NCBI GenBank assembly: GCA_963801045.1
Contig: CAWDDC010000004.1
Span: 1,612,001-1,676,000 of the forward strand
Length of the DNA: 64,000 bases
Direction: 5' to 3'
From: JACCWP01 sp963801045
Lineage (GTDB): Bacteria > Actinomycetota > Actinomycetes > Propionibacteriales > Nocardioidaceae
Shown one piece after another: positions 9,155-17,388 of the stretch. Every line of letters starts with the position of its first letter. The first letter of the stretch is position 1. The position numbers were made by a program, and so were the translations under genes. Below the pieces are notes generated by a model. The model was not told where the DNA came from. It was given only the letters and a program-made list of their open reading frames with translations, and did no database searches.

Positions 9155-9388
9155 TCAGCCCTCGAGCGGCTCGACCTCGCGCAGGAACCCCCGCCGGCCC
9201 AGGAAGTCGGACAGGGACTCGCGGTGCTCGTCGCAGGCGGTCCAGGTCTTGCGCCGGTCGGGGGTGTGCAGCTTGGGGTTGTTCCAGCGCAGCGCCCACA
9301 CGGCGGGCGTGCGGCAGTCCCGGGCCGAGCAGAGCACCGGGCCGGCCGCGTCGTTCTGGCCCGGATCAGGCCCCGGGGTCGCGCTCAC
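9155..9388 (-). CDS. Small conserved actinobacterial protein of unknown function (possible zinc-binding)
   Basis: A 77-residue protein from a GTG start. It contains CSARDCRTPAVWALRWNNPKLH, then RRKTWTACDEHRESLSDFL. Two spaced Cys residues, a later Cys and several His residues could bind zinc. I recognise this as a widespread actinobacterial family of unknown role; some databases label relatives 'acetone carboxylase', for which nothing here gives support. It stands alone, with a palindrome (9406-9417) just upstream of its start and a tandem repeat just downstream of its stop. Confidence 0.7.
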   Translation of the reverse strand: MSATPGPDPGQNDAAGPVLCSARDCRTPAVWALRWNNPKLHTPDRRKTWTACDEHRESLSDFLGRRGFLREVEPLEG

Positions 9389-9405
9389 GGCGCCGCCTCG
9401 CGATC

Positions 9406-9417
9406 ACGTCTAGACGT
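9406..9417. promoter_or_regulatory. Perfect 12-bp palindrome upstream of the 9155-9388 gene
   Basis: ACGTCTAGACGT reads the same on both strands and lies 18 bp upstream of the GTG of the minus-strand gene. The position and symmetry suit a small operator or promoter element. No regulator is assigned. Confidence 0.35.
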
Positions 9418-9421
9418 TAAG

Positions 9422-9455
9422 GTGCCGGACGACCACGGGGGGAGCCGTCCGGCAC
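9422..9455. terminator. GC-rich hairpin between 9155-9388 and the DUF3099 gene
   Basis: GTGCCGGACG (9422-9431) and CGTCCGGCAC (9446-9455) form a perfect 10-bp stem with a 14-nt loop. It follows the DUF3099 gene at a distance of about 95 bp on the minus strand and has no U-run, so it could be an intrinsic terminator of the actinobacterial type or a 5' leader structure of the next minus-strand gene. Confidence 0.4.
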
Positions 9456-9551
9456 GTCGTGCCCCGACGGGGGAAACGGAGCACGCGGAAATGATGACAC
9501 GTCGGGGCCGTCGTCGCCAGATGTGGTCCGGACCGCCGGCCACACGGCCGC

Positions 9552-9845
9552 TCAGCCGTCGTCCGGGGCCTCACCAGCCCCGAGCTCGGCCCGGTTCGGC
9601 GGGGGCACGGTCTCCGGCCCCGCCGGCTCCCGCTGGACCCCGGCGTTGGCCATGACCACGGCGACGTAGGGCAGGAACAGCGCTCCCGCCACGAACACCC
9701 ACCGCAGGACTCCGTCGACCGCCACGGCGGCCACGAAGCACGCGGTGCGGACCATCATGGACAGCACGTAGCGCAGCTGCCGGCCCGCGATGTCGTCACT
9801 GCGCGCGACCCGTGCCGAGGTGATGCTCACCGGCCGCTGGTCCAT
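9552..9845 (-). CDS. DUF3099 family small membrane protein
   Basis: A 97-residue protein from the ATG at 9845. The N-terminal part (SITSARVARSDDIAGRQLRYVLSM) matches the DUF3099 pattern as I know it. Two hydrophobic stretches follow (about residues 30-50 and 52-70), so it is probably a two-helix inner membrane protein with both ends in the cytoplasm. The C-terminus is acidic and proline-rich. The role is unknown. It is transcribed away from the dodecin gene, with about 70 bp between their starts. Confidence 0.75.
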   Translation of the reverse strand: MDQRPVSITSARVARSDDIAGRQLRYVLSMMVRTACFVAAVAVDGVLRWVFVAGALFLPYVAVVMANAGVQREPAGPETVPPPNRAELGAGEAPDDG

Positions 9846-9918
9846 GCCTGCCACGGTACGTCGCCGGCAGCCCCCTGGCGACAAGCAATGATGGGCAGTC
9901 CGACCGGAGGAGGCAATC

Positions 9919-10134
9919 GTGGCCAACCGCACGTACCGCGTGACCGAGATCGTCGGTACCTCGCCCGACGGCGTCGACCAGGCCGTCCGGAACGGGATCG
10001 AGCGCGCATCCCGGACAGTCCGCCACCTGGACTGGTTCGAGGTGACCCAGATCCGCGGCCAGATCGCCGACGACGGGGTCTCGCACGTCCAGGTCACGAT
10101 GAAGCTCGGGTTCCGGCTCGAGGACGACGAGTGA
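9919..10134 (+). CDS. Dodecin family flavin-binding protein
   Basis: A 71-residue protein beginning at GTG 9919, behind a strong GGAGG ribosome-binding site. It has the dodecin layout: YRVTEIVGTSPDGVDQAV, then an alpha helix, then the HLDWFEVTQIRG strand whose Trp stacks on flavin, then VSHVQVTMKLGFRL. Dodecins form a 12-subunit shell that stores FMN, riboflavin or CoA and buffers free flavin in the cytoplasm. The gene stands alone between the divergent DUF3099 gene and the fabG/mabA-like gene. Confidence 0.92.
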   Translation: MANRTYRVTEIVGTSPDGVDQAVRNGIERASRTVRHLDWFEVTQIRGQIADDGVSHVQVTMKLGFRLEDDE

Positions 10135-10208
10135 CGCGTTCGTCCCGGAGCCGGTAGCGTCCCCGTCGCGTCGGCGGCTGCCGGCGCGTCCGTACGCGGA
10201 ACCCGGAG

Positions 10209-10919
10209 GTGGGCGTGCCCAGATCGGTGCTCGTCACGGGGGGTAACCGCGGGATCGGCCGCGCCGTCGCGACCGCCCTGGCGGCCCGGGGCGACAAGGT
10301 CGCCGTCACCCACCGCAGCGGCGAGCCGCCCGAGGGCGTGCTCGGTGTGCGCTGCGACATCACCGACGTGGACCAGATCGACGCCGCCTTCACCGAGGTC
10401 GAGGAGGCGCACGGCCCGGTCGAGGTGCTGGTCGCCAATGCCGGCATCACCAAGGACACCCTGCTGATGCGGATGAGCGAGCAGGACTGGCACGACGTGG
10501 TCGACACCAACCTCACCGGGAGCTTCCGGCTGGTGAAGCGGGCCACCCGGGGGATGCTGCGGGCCCGGTGGGGCCGGGTGGTGCTGATGTCGTCGGTGGT
10601 CGGCATGCTCGGCTCGCCCGGGCAGGCCAACTACGCCGCCAGCAAGGCGGGCCTGGTCGGCTTCGCCCGGTCGGTCGCCCGCGAGCTCGGCAGCCGCGGC
10701 ATCACCGTCAACGTGGTCGCACCCGGCTTCGTCGACACCGACATGACCGCCGAGCTCCCGGAGGAGACCCGCGAGCAGTACCGCAGCCAGATCCCGCTCG
10801 GCCGCTACGCGAGCGTCGAGGAGGTCGCCGCGGTCGTCGGCTTCCTCACCTCTGACGAGGCGGCGTACGTCACCGGTGCCCTGGTGCCGGTCGACGGCGG
10901 CCTCGGCATGGGCCACTGA
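10209..10919 (+). CDS. fabG: 3-oxoacyl-ACP reductase (FabG1/MabA-like)
   Basis: A 236-residue SDR. It has the GGNRGIGR cofactor loop, NAGIT, the SSVVGMLGSPGQ serine region and the catalytic YAASKAG. It reads as a FabG with the short N-terminus and the VDGGLGMGH ending typical of actinobacterial MabA. The GTG at 10209 follows a GGAGG; a GTG at 10215 is an alternative. It reduces 3-oxoacyl-ACP to 3-hydroxyacyl-ACP with NADPH. The inhA-like gene lies 69 bp downstream, the same order as mabA-inhA in mycobacteria. Its stop codon lies in the first unit of a 9-bp tandem repeat. Confidence 0.9.
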   Translation: MGVPRSVLVTGGNRGIGRAVATALAARGDKVAVTHRSGEPPEGVLGVRCDITDVDQIDAAFTEVEEAHGPVEVLVANAGITKDTLLMRMSEQDWHDVVDTNLTGSFRLVKRATRGMLRARWGRVVLMSSVVGMLGSPGQANYAASKAGLVGFARSVARELGSRGITVNVVAPGFVDTDMTAELPEETREQYRSQIPLGRYASVEEVAAVVGFLTSDEAAYVTGALVPVDGGLGMGH

Positions 10920-10946
10920 GGCCACTGAGGCCACTGAGGCCACTGA
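10911..10946. repeat. Tandem repeat, 9-bp unit GGCCACTGA, four copies
   Basis: Four perfect copies run from the last two codons of the fabG-like gene into the intergenic space. Each unit carries an in-frame TGA for that gene, so the stop is present four times in series. The repeat sits between fabG and the inhA-like gene and does not look like a terminator. Confidence 0.92.
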
Positions 10947-10988
10947 GCACGTACACCCGACCGACGACCAGCGAGTAGGAGAGCACGC

Positions 10989-11759
10989 GTGGGAATTCTC
11001 GACGGCAAGCGCATCCTGGTGGCCGGCGTCACCATGGACTCCTCCATCGGGTTCGCGGTCGCGCGAGAGGCGCAGCAGCAGGGCGCGACGGTGGTGATCT
11101 CCAACTTCGGCCGCGCGCTGGGCATCACCAAGCGCATCGCTGGCCGGCTGCCCGAGCCGGCGCCGGTGATCGAGCTGGACGTGAGCGACGACGACCACCT
11201 GGCCAGCCTCGGCGACCGGCTCGGCGAGCACGTCGACGGGCTCGACGGCCTGGTGCACTCGATCGCCTACGGCAATCCGGAGACTGTGCTCGGCGGCGAC
11301 TTCCTGGGCGCGCCGTGGGCAGACGTGGCACAGGCGGTGCAGGTGTCGGGCTTCTCGCTGGCCTCGCTCACCGAGGCCGCGCTGCCGATGCTGGCCGAGG
11401 GGTCCTCGGTGGTCGGCATGACGTTCGACGCCACCGTGGCGTGGCCGGCGTACAACTGGATGGGCGTGGCCAAGGCCAGCCTGGAGTCAACGGCGCGCTA
11501 CCTCGCCCGCGACCTCGGCCCGAAGGGCGTCCGGGTCAACCTGGTGGCTGCGGGGCCGCTCAAGACCCTTGCTGCCAAGGCGATCCCGGGTTTCGAGCAG
11601 CTCGAGGAGATGTGGGGCGACCGGGCACCGCTCGGCTGGGACCAGCTGGACACGACGCCCGCTGCACGGTCCGTGGTGGGTCTGCTCAGCGACTTCTTCC
11701 CGGCCACGACCGGCGAGATCGTGCACGTCGACGGCGGCTACCACGCCATGGGCGCCTAG
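10989..11759 (+). CDS. fabI: NADH-dependent enoyl-ACP reductase (InhA/FabI type)
   Basis: A 256-residue protein. The N-terminal GKRILVAGVTMDSSIGF is the divergent cofactor loop of enoyl reductases, LVHSIAYG follows, and the catalytic pair is in YNWMGVAK (Tyr-x6-Lys), the FabI/InhA spacing rather than the usual SDR YxxxK. It ends VDGGYHAMGA. The enzyme performs the last reduction of the fatty acid elongation cycle and is the isoniazid/triclosan target family. A GTG start is preceded by GTAGGAG. It follows the fabG-like gene, forming a mabA-inhA type pair. Confidence 0.93.
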   Translation: MGILDGKRILVAGVTMDSSIGFAVAREAQQQGATVVISNFGRALGITKRIAGRLPEPAPVIELDVSDDDHLASLGDRLGEHVDGLDGLVHSIAYGNPETVLGGDFLGAPWADVAQAVQVSGFSLASLTEAALPMLAEGSSVVGMTFDATVAWPAYNWMGVAKASLESTARYLARDLGPKGVRVNLVAAGPLKTLAAKAIPGFEQLEEMWGDRAPLGWDQLDTTPAARSVVGLLSDFFPATTGEIVHVDGGYHAMGA

Positions 11760-11763
11760 CACC

Positions 11764-13461
11764 GTGTCGGCGCTCGTCGAGCTGCGGGTGCTGGAGGGTC
11801 CCAACCTGTACGTGAGCCGCGCCGCCATCAAGGTCACCCTCGACGTGTCGGACCTGATGCGGCTCGACCCCGAGGCGGCGCGCAGCCTGGCCGTCGGCCT
11901 CGGCCTCGGTCCCACCCGTCCCGGCGCGGCGTCGTCCGGGTTCCGGCAGCGCTTCGCGGCGCGGCTGCTGGCCCGGCTGGTGCGCCGGATGGCAGCGGAG
12001 GTCGGCGTCACCCGGCTGGCCGTCCGGGTCCGGCCGACGTCCCGGGTCGACCGGCTGGTGGTGGCGTACCCGTGGCGACGCCGCGGCACCGCCACCGCAC
12101 TCGGTGAGCAGCTCGGCGGGGTGCTGGCGCGCCTCGCCGCCGACCCCGAGGGCGACGTCGCCTGCGTGCTGGCCGAGGCGGGCTCGGTGATCCGGGCGGC
12201 CGACCCCGGTGACACCCCGAGCACGGTGGTTCCCCGGGTACCGGTCGTCGCGGTCACCGGGACCAACGGCAAGACGACCACCGCGCGGATGATCGCGCAC
12301 ATCGCCCGCACCGCCGGGCTGCACGTGGGCTGGTCGAGCACCGACGGCATCTACGTCGACGGGGTGCTGGTGGAGGCGGGCGACTACTCCGGGCCGAGTG
12401 GCGCCGCGCGCGTTCTCGCGCACCCAGAGGTGCAGCTGGCGGTCACGGAGACCGCGCGCGGCGGCATCCTGCTGCGCGGGATCGGCGTCACGCACAACGA
12501 CGTGTCGGTCGTGACCAACATCAGCGCCGACCACCTCGGCCTGCACGGCATCGACACCCTCGACCAGCTGGCGGAGGTCAAGGGGGTCGTCCCGCGCATC
12601 ACCAGGCCAGGAGGCTGGGCGGTGCTGAACGGTGACGACCCGCGCGCGTTCGCGATGCGTACGCAGTCCCGGGCCCCGACCTGGGTCTTCTCCCGCGACC
12701 CCGACGCACCGGCGATCCGCGAGGTGGTCGGGACGCGGGGCCGCGCCACCACGTTGATCGACGGCTGGGTCAGCGTGCTCGGCGCGGGGGTGGACGCCCG
12801 GCCGGTGCTGCCGGTCGCCGACGTGCCGATGACGCTCGCCGGGCTGTCCCGGCACAACGTCGAGAACGCCCTCGCGGCGACCTCGGCCGCGCTGGCCGCG
12901 GGGCTCTCGTGGGACGCGGTGGCGGAGGGCCTGCGCAGCTTCGTCCCCGGCCCCGACCTCAACCCGGGCCGGATGAACGTCTACTCGCTGGGCGAGGTCA
13001 CCGTCGTGATCGACCTCGCCCACAACGAGGCCGGGCTCGAGGCGCTGCTGGAGATCATGCGCGGCCTGCGCGCTCCCGGCGGCCGGCTGCTGCTCGGCCT
13101 GGGCACCGCCGGGGACCGCAGCGACGCCATCGTCGAGGCGCTCGGTGAGCTCGCCGCGCACGACGCCGACCGGATCGTGGTCGTGCACAAGTCCGACTAC
13201 CTGCGGGGCCGGTCGATGCCCGAGCTGGACGCGCTGTTCGCCGCGGGCGCCGCGCGGGTGGGTGTCGGGCCGATGCCGTCGTACCCGAGCGAGGGTGACG
13301 GGTTGCAGGCCCTGCTGGCCGACGCCCGGCCGGGCGACGTGGTGGCGGTGATGACCCACCAGGACCGGGCCGGGCTGGACGCCTGGCTGCGCGCGCAGGG
13401 CGCGACCGTCGACGGTGCCGACGAGCTGCGGGGCAAGGTGGTCGCCGCTGCGGTCGGGTGA
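11764..13461 (+). CDS. CphA-like Mur ligase family protein lacking the ATP-grasp domain
   Basis: A 565-residue protein starting at GTG 11764, 4 nt after inhA. Residues 1 to about 155 resemble the N-terminal domain of cyanophycin synthetase (LRVLEGPNLYVSRAAIKV here; TRVYRGPNIWSYERAIHL in the true CphA at 19708-22509). Residues from about 160 form a Mur ligase: P-loop VTGTNGKTTTARMI, then TARGGILLRGIG, ISADHLGLHGIDTLDQLA and HNEAGLEALLEIM. The roughly 300-residue ATP-grasp domain between them in CphA is absent, with no sign of a break in the DNA. In CphA the ATP-grasp part adds Asp and the Mur part adds Arg, so this protein should retain only an amide-ligating activity of the second type. The substrate is unknown. 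Confidence 0.85.
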   Translation: MSALVELRVLEGPNLYVSRAAIKVTLDVSDLMRLDPEAARSLAVGLGLGPTRPGAASSGFRQRFAARLLARLVRRMAAEVGVTRLAVRVRPTSRVDRLVVAYPWRRRGTATALGEQLGGVLARLAADPEGDVACVLAEAGSVIRAADPGDTPSTVVPRVPVVAVTGTNGKTTTARMIAHIARTAGLHVGWSSTDGIYVDGVLVEAGDYSGPSGAARVLAHPEVQLAVTETARGGILLRGIGVTHNDVSVVTNISADHLGLHGIDTLDQLAEVKGVVPRITRPGGWAVLNGDDPRAFAMRTQSRAPTWVFSRDPDAPAIREVVGTRGRATTLIDGWVSVLGAGVDARPVLPVADVPMTLAGLSRHNVENALAATSAALAAGLSWDAVAEGLRSFVPGPDLNPGRMNVYSLGEVTVVIDLAHNEAGLEALLEIMRGLRAPGGRLLLGLGTAGDRSDAIVEALGELAAHDADRIVVVHKSDYLRGRSMPELDALFAAGAARVGVGPMPSYPSEGDGLQALLADARPGDVVAVMTHQDRAGLDAWLRAQGATVDGADELRGKVVAAAVG

Positions 13462-13465
13462 CCGG

Positions 13466-13494
13466 TTGGCAGATCGTCCCGTTTTCAGTAGGTT
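13466..13494 (+). promoter_or_regulatory. Probable sigma-70 type promoter of the sugar-acid operon
   Basis: TTGGCA (13466-13471), exactly 17 nt, then TAGGTT (13489-13494). The expected start site, near 13500, falls within the palindrome that follows. The promoter lies at the end of and just past the preceding gene, which argues that the operon is transcribed independently. Confidence 0.6.
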
Positions 13495-13523
13495 TGTCGG
13501 GCGGAACATCGTTCCGCCTGACA
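13495..13523. promoter_or_regulatory. 29-bp palindromic operator, candidate IclR-family site
   Basis: TGTC at 13495 and GACA at 13520 flank GGCGGAAC-ATC-GTTCCGCC (13500-13518), giving an almost perfect dyad across the predicted transcription start. A protein bound here would block initiation. The only regulator in the operon is the IclR-type protein at 18170-18928, and GGAAC/GTTCC half sites suit that family. The assignment to that protein is inference. Confidence 0.65.
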
Positions 13524-13535
13524 GAACGGAGAACG

Positions 13536-14582
13536 GTGCCGGACCCGGTCCTCGTCCCGCCCCACGCGCTGCGCACGTTCGCGTCAGACGTCGTGGCCGG
13601 CCTGGGCGCGCCACCGGCGAGCGCCGCCCGGGTGGCCGAGTCCCTGGTGGAGTCCGACCTGCGCGGGCACGCCTCGCACGGCGTGCGCCGGCTGGTCCCG
13701 TACGCCGACCTCGTCGACGCCGGTGACGTCGACCCGAAGACGACGCCCGTGGTGCTGCCGGGCACGCCCGCAGCCGCCGTGGTGGTCGACGGACGGAACG
13801 GGTTCGGGCAGCTGACCGCACGCTGCGGCGCCGAGGAGCTGGTCGACCGCGCCGCCACCACCGCGGTGGCCGTGGCGGCGCTGCGCAACTGCCGGCACGT
13901 CGGCCGGCTGGGGGAGTACGTCGAGCAGGTCGCCGCCGCCGGGCTGGTGGGATTCGCGCTGGCCAACGCCGACCCGTGCGTCACCGCCTGGGGCGGGCGG
14001 TCGCGGATGTTCGGCACCAACCCGGTGGCCTGGGCGGCACCCACCGGTGCGGACGCCCCGCCGCTGGTCGTCGACTTCGCCACCTCGGCGACAGCCGAGG
14101 GCAAGGTGGCGGTGGCTCGTACCGACGGCCGGTCGCTGCCCGAGGGCCTCGTCGTCGACGCGGCCGGCAACCCGAGCACCGACCCCGAGGCGCTGTACGC
14201 CGGTGGCGCGCTGCTGCCGATGGGTCAGCACAAGGGGTACGGACTGGCCCTGGTCGCCGACCTGGTCGCCGGACTGCTCAGCGGCACCGGCTCGGTCACC
14301 GCTCCCGGCTACGACGGGACGTTCGGCACCGTGCTGATCGCGATCGACGTCGCCGCCTTCACCGACCCGGACGTCTTCCGGGCCGAGGTCGAGCAGCTGC
14401 GGGCGCGGGTGCACGCCGCACCGCCGGCCGCCGGCTTCGACGCCGTGCTCGTCCCCGGCGAGCCCGAGTGGCACACCCGTTCGGAGCGGCTGGCCGCCGG
14501 GGTCCCGCTCGCCGCCGAGACCGGGGACCAGCTCCACACCCTCGCCACCCGACTGGGAGTACCACCGCTGTCCGACCGTTGA
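13536..14582 (+). CDS. Ldh family oxidoreductase (malate/L-lactate/YiaK-type NAD(P)H dehydrogenase)
   Basis: I start this at GTG 13536, behind AACGGAGAAC; an upstream in-frame start at 13458 would place the promoter and operator inside the gene. The 348-residue protein has the Ldh_2 family marks: SDLRGHASHGVRRL near the N-terminus with the conserved His, NCRHVGRLGEY, MFGTNPVAWAAP and MGQHKGYGLALV. The family reduces 2-oxo acids, diketogulonate, ureidoglycolate or cyclic imines. As first gene of an operon with a fructuronate/mannitol-type dehydrogenase and an IclR regulator, a role like YiaK (sugar-acid reduction) is plausible, but the substrate is unknown. Confidence 0.87.
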   Translation: MPDPVLVPPHALRTFASDVVAGLGAPPASAARVAESLVESDLRGHASHGVRRLVPYADLVDAGDVDPKTTPVVLPGTPAAAVVVDGRNGFGQLTARCGAEELVDRAATTAVAVAALRNCRHVGRLGEYVEQVAAAGLVGFALANADPCVTAWGGRSRMFGTNPVAWAAPTGADAPPLVVDFATSATAEGKVAVARTDGRSLPEGLVVDAAGNPSTDPEALYAGGALLPMGQHKGYGLALVADLVAGLLSGTGSVTAPGYDGTFGTVLIAIDVAAFTDPDVFRAEVEQLRARVHAAPPAAGFDAVLVPGEPEWHTRSERLAAGVPLAAETGDQLHTLATRLGVPPLSDR

Positions 14583-14605
14583 CCCGGACGACCTGGAGAT
14601 CCGTC

Positions 14606-15988
14606 ATGCCCGAGACCCGCCCCGCCAGCTCAGACACCCGCCCGGACACGAGTCCCGCCACCGCGCGGTCCGGGCCCGACACCGACCCGAAGGAGCTCCG
14701 CCGGGTCGTGCTCGGGTCGGTCGTGGGCACCGCGCTCGAGTGGTACGACTTCTTCATCTACGGCACCGCCGCCGCCCTGGTCTTCGGCGGGCTGTTCTTC
14801 CCCGACAGCGCCCCGGCCGTCGGCAGCCTGCTGGCGTTCGCGACGTTCGGGGTCGGCTTCGTGTTCCGGCCGCTGGGCGGCATCCTGTTCGGCCACGTCG
14901 GCGACCGGATCGGCCGACGTGCGACGCTCATCATCACTACGCTGATCATGGGCATCTCGACCGGCGTGATCGGGCTGCTGCCGACGTACGACACCATCGG
15001 CGTCTGGGCACCGGTGCTGCTGGTCGCGCTGCGGGTGGTCCAGGGCCTCGGCGCCGGCGCCGAGTTCGGCGGGGCGTCGACGCTGCTCGCCGAGCACGCG
15101 CCGCCGACCCGGCGCGGCTACTTCACGTCGTTCGCCCAGATGGGCGTCCAGATCGGCCTGCTGACCGGCACCGTGGTCTTCCTGCTGGTCGGGAGGCTGT
15201 CCGACGACGACCTCGAGTCCTGGGGATGGCGGGTGCCGTTCCTGGTCAGCTTCGCGATGATCGCGGTCGCGGTCTACGTGCGGCTGCGGGTCGAGGAGTC
15301 GCCGGTCTTCAAGCGGATGCAGGAGACGCAGGAGGTCGTGAAGCTGCCGGTGCGCGAGGCACTGGTCCGCTACCCGCGCAACATGCTGATCGGTGTCGGC
15401 GCGCACATCGCCGACACCGCCGTCATCTACCTGTTCGCGACCTTCTCGGTCAACTACGTCACCGGCACGCTGGGACTGTCCCGCACCACCGCACTCACCG
15501 GCGTCGTCCTCTTCTCGCTGGCAGTCATCGCGCTGCAGCCGGTTTACGGCGCGCTCTCGGACCGGGTCGGGCGCAAGCCGCTGAACGTGTTCAGCGTGGT
15601 CTTCACGGCGCTGTTCGCGTTCCCGTTCTGGGCCCTGATGGAGACCGGGGAGCCCGTGGTCATCTGGCTGTCGCTGCTGGTCGCCATGACGCTCGGGATC
15701 GCGCCGATGATCGCCGTCCAGCCAGCCTTCTACGCCGAGCTGTTCGGGGCCAGGGTGCGCTACTCGGGCTTCGCCTCGTCCCGCGAGATCGGTGCGGCGA
15801 TCGCCGGCTTCTCGCCGTTGCTGGCAGCCTCGCTGCAGAACCGGCTCGGCGGTGAGCCGTGGCTGATCGCGGTGCTGATGATCGTGGTGTGCCTGATCTC
15901 GCTGGCGGCGTTCCTCGCCGCGGCCGAGGGCAAGGACGTCGACATCGAGGCCATGGGGCCCGAACCGCGGGCTGCCGACCGGGCGTGA
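14606..15988 (+). CDS. MFS transporter, metabolite:H+ symporter (MHS) family
   Basis: A 460-residue transporter. After a hydrophilic N-terminus of about 40 residues, it shows the MHS signature GTALEWYDFFIYGTAAALVF, then RPLGGILFGHVGDRIGRR (the loop 2-3 motif), RVVQGLGAGAEFGG and DRVGRKPL in the second half. Twelve membrane helices are expected. Relatives take up dicarboxylates, citrate, shikimate or proline/betaine. Placed between two dehydrogenases for oxo or sugar acids, it probably imports the operon's acid substrate. ATG 14606 follows CTGGAG. Its TGA overlaps the next GTG by 4 nt. Confidence 0.9.
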   Translation: MPETRPASSDTRPDTSPATARSGPDTDPKELRRVVLGSVVGTALEWYDFFIYGTAAALVFGGLFFPDSAPAVGSLLAFATFGVGFVFRPLGGILFGHVGDRIGRRATLIITTLIMGISTGVIGLLPTYDTIGVWAPVLLVALRVVQGLGAGAEFGGASTLLAEHAPPTRRGYFTSFAQMGVQIGLLTGTVVFLLVGRLSDDDLESWGWRVPFLVSFAMIAVAVYVRLRVEESPVFKRMQETQEVVKLPVREALVRYPRNMLIGVGAHIADTAVIYLFATFSVNYVTGTLGLSRTTALTGVVLFSLAVIALQPVYGALSDRVGRKPLNVFSVVFTALFAFPFWALMETGEPVVIWLSLLVAMTLGIAPMIAVQPAFYAELFGARVRYSGFASSREIGAAIAGFSPLLAASLQNRLGGEPWLIAVLMIVVCLISLAAFLAAAEGKDVDIEAMGPEPRAADRA

Positions 15989-17388
15989 CCACGGACCGGG
16001 TGCTGGGCGAGCGGGTCAGCGCGACCGGGGTGGTGCACCTGGGCGCCGGCTCGTTCGCGCGCGCCCACCCGTGGTTGTGCACCGCGGCCGCCGTGGATGC
16101 TGAGGGCGGCGGTCCCTGGGGCGTGTGCGCGGTCGGCCAGCGGTCGACGACCGTGGTCGAGTCGCTGCGGTCCGCCGGCTGGCGCTACACCGTGACCGAG
16201 CGCGACGGGGACGAGCGACGGGTGCGGCCCGTCGGCGTCGTACGGGACGGGCTGGTAGCCGCATCCGAGCCGGATCGACTGGTAGCCACGCTCGCCGACC
16301 CTGCGGTCCGGGTCGTCACGGTGACCGTCACCGAGGCGGGTTACCCGAGCGAGCCGGCGAGCCCTCGGCTGCGCACCGCGGACCCCGCCGTCGTGGCGGA
16401 CATCGAGGGCCCGCCCGGCCGCACCGTGGTCGGTCAGGTGCTGGCGGCGGCCTCGGCGCGGTCCCGCGGGGGCAGCGGCCCGTTCAGCGTCGTGGTCTGC
16501 GACAACGTCACCACCGGCGGGGCGCTGCTGCGCGGCCTGGTGCTCGAGCTCGCGGCTCTGCGCGGCGATGATGACGTCGCCACCTGGGTCGACGAGCACG
16601 TCAGCTTCCCGGAGTCCGTCGTCGACCGGGTCGTGCCGGCGGTCGCCGACGAGGACCAGCCCGACGTGACCTCGGAGGCGTTCCTGCGCTGGGTCCTGCA
16701 GGACGACTTCGCCGGCGGACGCCCAGCCTGGGAGCGCGGGGGAGCGAGGCTGGTCGACGACGTCGCCCCGTGGCAGGCCGCCAAGCTCGGGCTGGTCAAC
16801 GCCCCGCACTCGCTGCTGGCCTACGCCGGCCTGGCCTGCGGTCACGAGACCACCGCACAGGCGTGCACGGACCCGGTGCAGCGCGCCGTCCTCGAGCGTG
16901 CCCTCGCCGACGACCTGGTGCCCTCCCTGCTGCCGGCGCCCGGCCTCGACCCGGTGGCGGAGGCCGCCTCGTCGGTGCGCCGCTTCGCCAACACCGGCAT
17001 CGTGCACCGGCTGCAGCAGATCGCCGCCGACGGCTCGCACAAGCTGCCGCAGCGGCTGACCGGACCGTTCCGGGCACGGCTCGCGGCCGGGACAGTGCCG
17101 TCCTGGCTGACCCTCACGCTCGCCTGCTGGGCCCACGCGGTGCACTGCGGCACGGCCGGCGACGGACGCGCCGGCGAGGTCTGCGCGGCCTGGACGGCGC
17201 CCGGCAGCGCGCGGGTACGCGCCCAGCGGCTGCTGGATCTGCCCGGACTGCTCCCCGAGAAGGTCGGGACGCATCCGGACGTGGTGGCCTCACTCGCCGA
17301 CTGGTGCGAGCGGATGGAGCGGCACGGCGTGCGCCGCACGCTGGCCGAGGCCAGCAGAGTCGACGGGAAGGTACCGGGATGGACCTGA
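15985..17388 (+). CDS. Mannitol dehydrogenase family protein (fructuronate reductase/tagaturonate reductase-like)
   Basis: A 467-residue protein from GTG 15985. It begins VVHLGAGSFARAHPWL, the family's NAD-binding loop (GxGxFxRxH). The central CDNVTTGG segment and the C-terminal half with NTGIVHRLQQIAADGSHKLPQR contain the Lys and His of the polyol/uronate dehydrogenase active site. Family members interconvert mannitol-fructose, mannonate-fructuronate or altronate-tagaturonate. The local acid transporter and Ldh-family enzyme favour a hexonate/hexuronate substrate. Unlike E. coli UxuB clusters, no mannonate dehydratase is next to it. Confidence 0.88.
   Translation: MTTDRVLGERVSATGVVHLGAGSFARAHPWLCTAAAVDAEGGGPWGVCAVGQRSTTVVESLRSAGWRYTVTERDGDERRVRPVGVVRDGLVAASEPDRLVATLADPAVRVVTVTVTEAGYPSEPASPRLRTADPAVVADIEGPPGRTVVGQVLAAASARSRGGSGPFSVVVCDNVTTGGALLRGLVLELAALRGDDDVATWVDEHVSFPESVVDRVVPAVADEDQPDVTSEAFLRWVLQDDFAGGRPAWERGGARLVDDVAPWQAAKLGLVNAPHSLLAYAGLACGHETTAQACTDPVQRAVLERALADDLVPSLLPAPGLDPVAEAASSVRRFANTGIVHRLQQIAADGSHKLPQRLTGPFRARLAAGTVPSWLTLTLACWAHAVHCGTAGDGRAGEVCAAWTAPGSARVRAQRLLDLPGLLPEKVGTHPDVVASLADWCERMERHGVRRTLAEASRVDGKVPGWT

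Noticed and set aside
13458..13535. Upstream start at 13458 for the Ldh-family gene
   Set aside because: It would translate the promoter and palindrome, and the extra residues do not resemble the family; GTG 13536 fits better.
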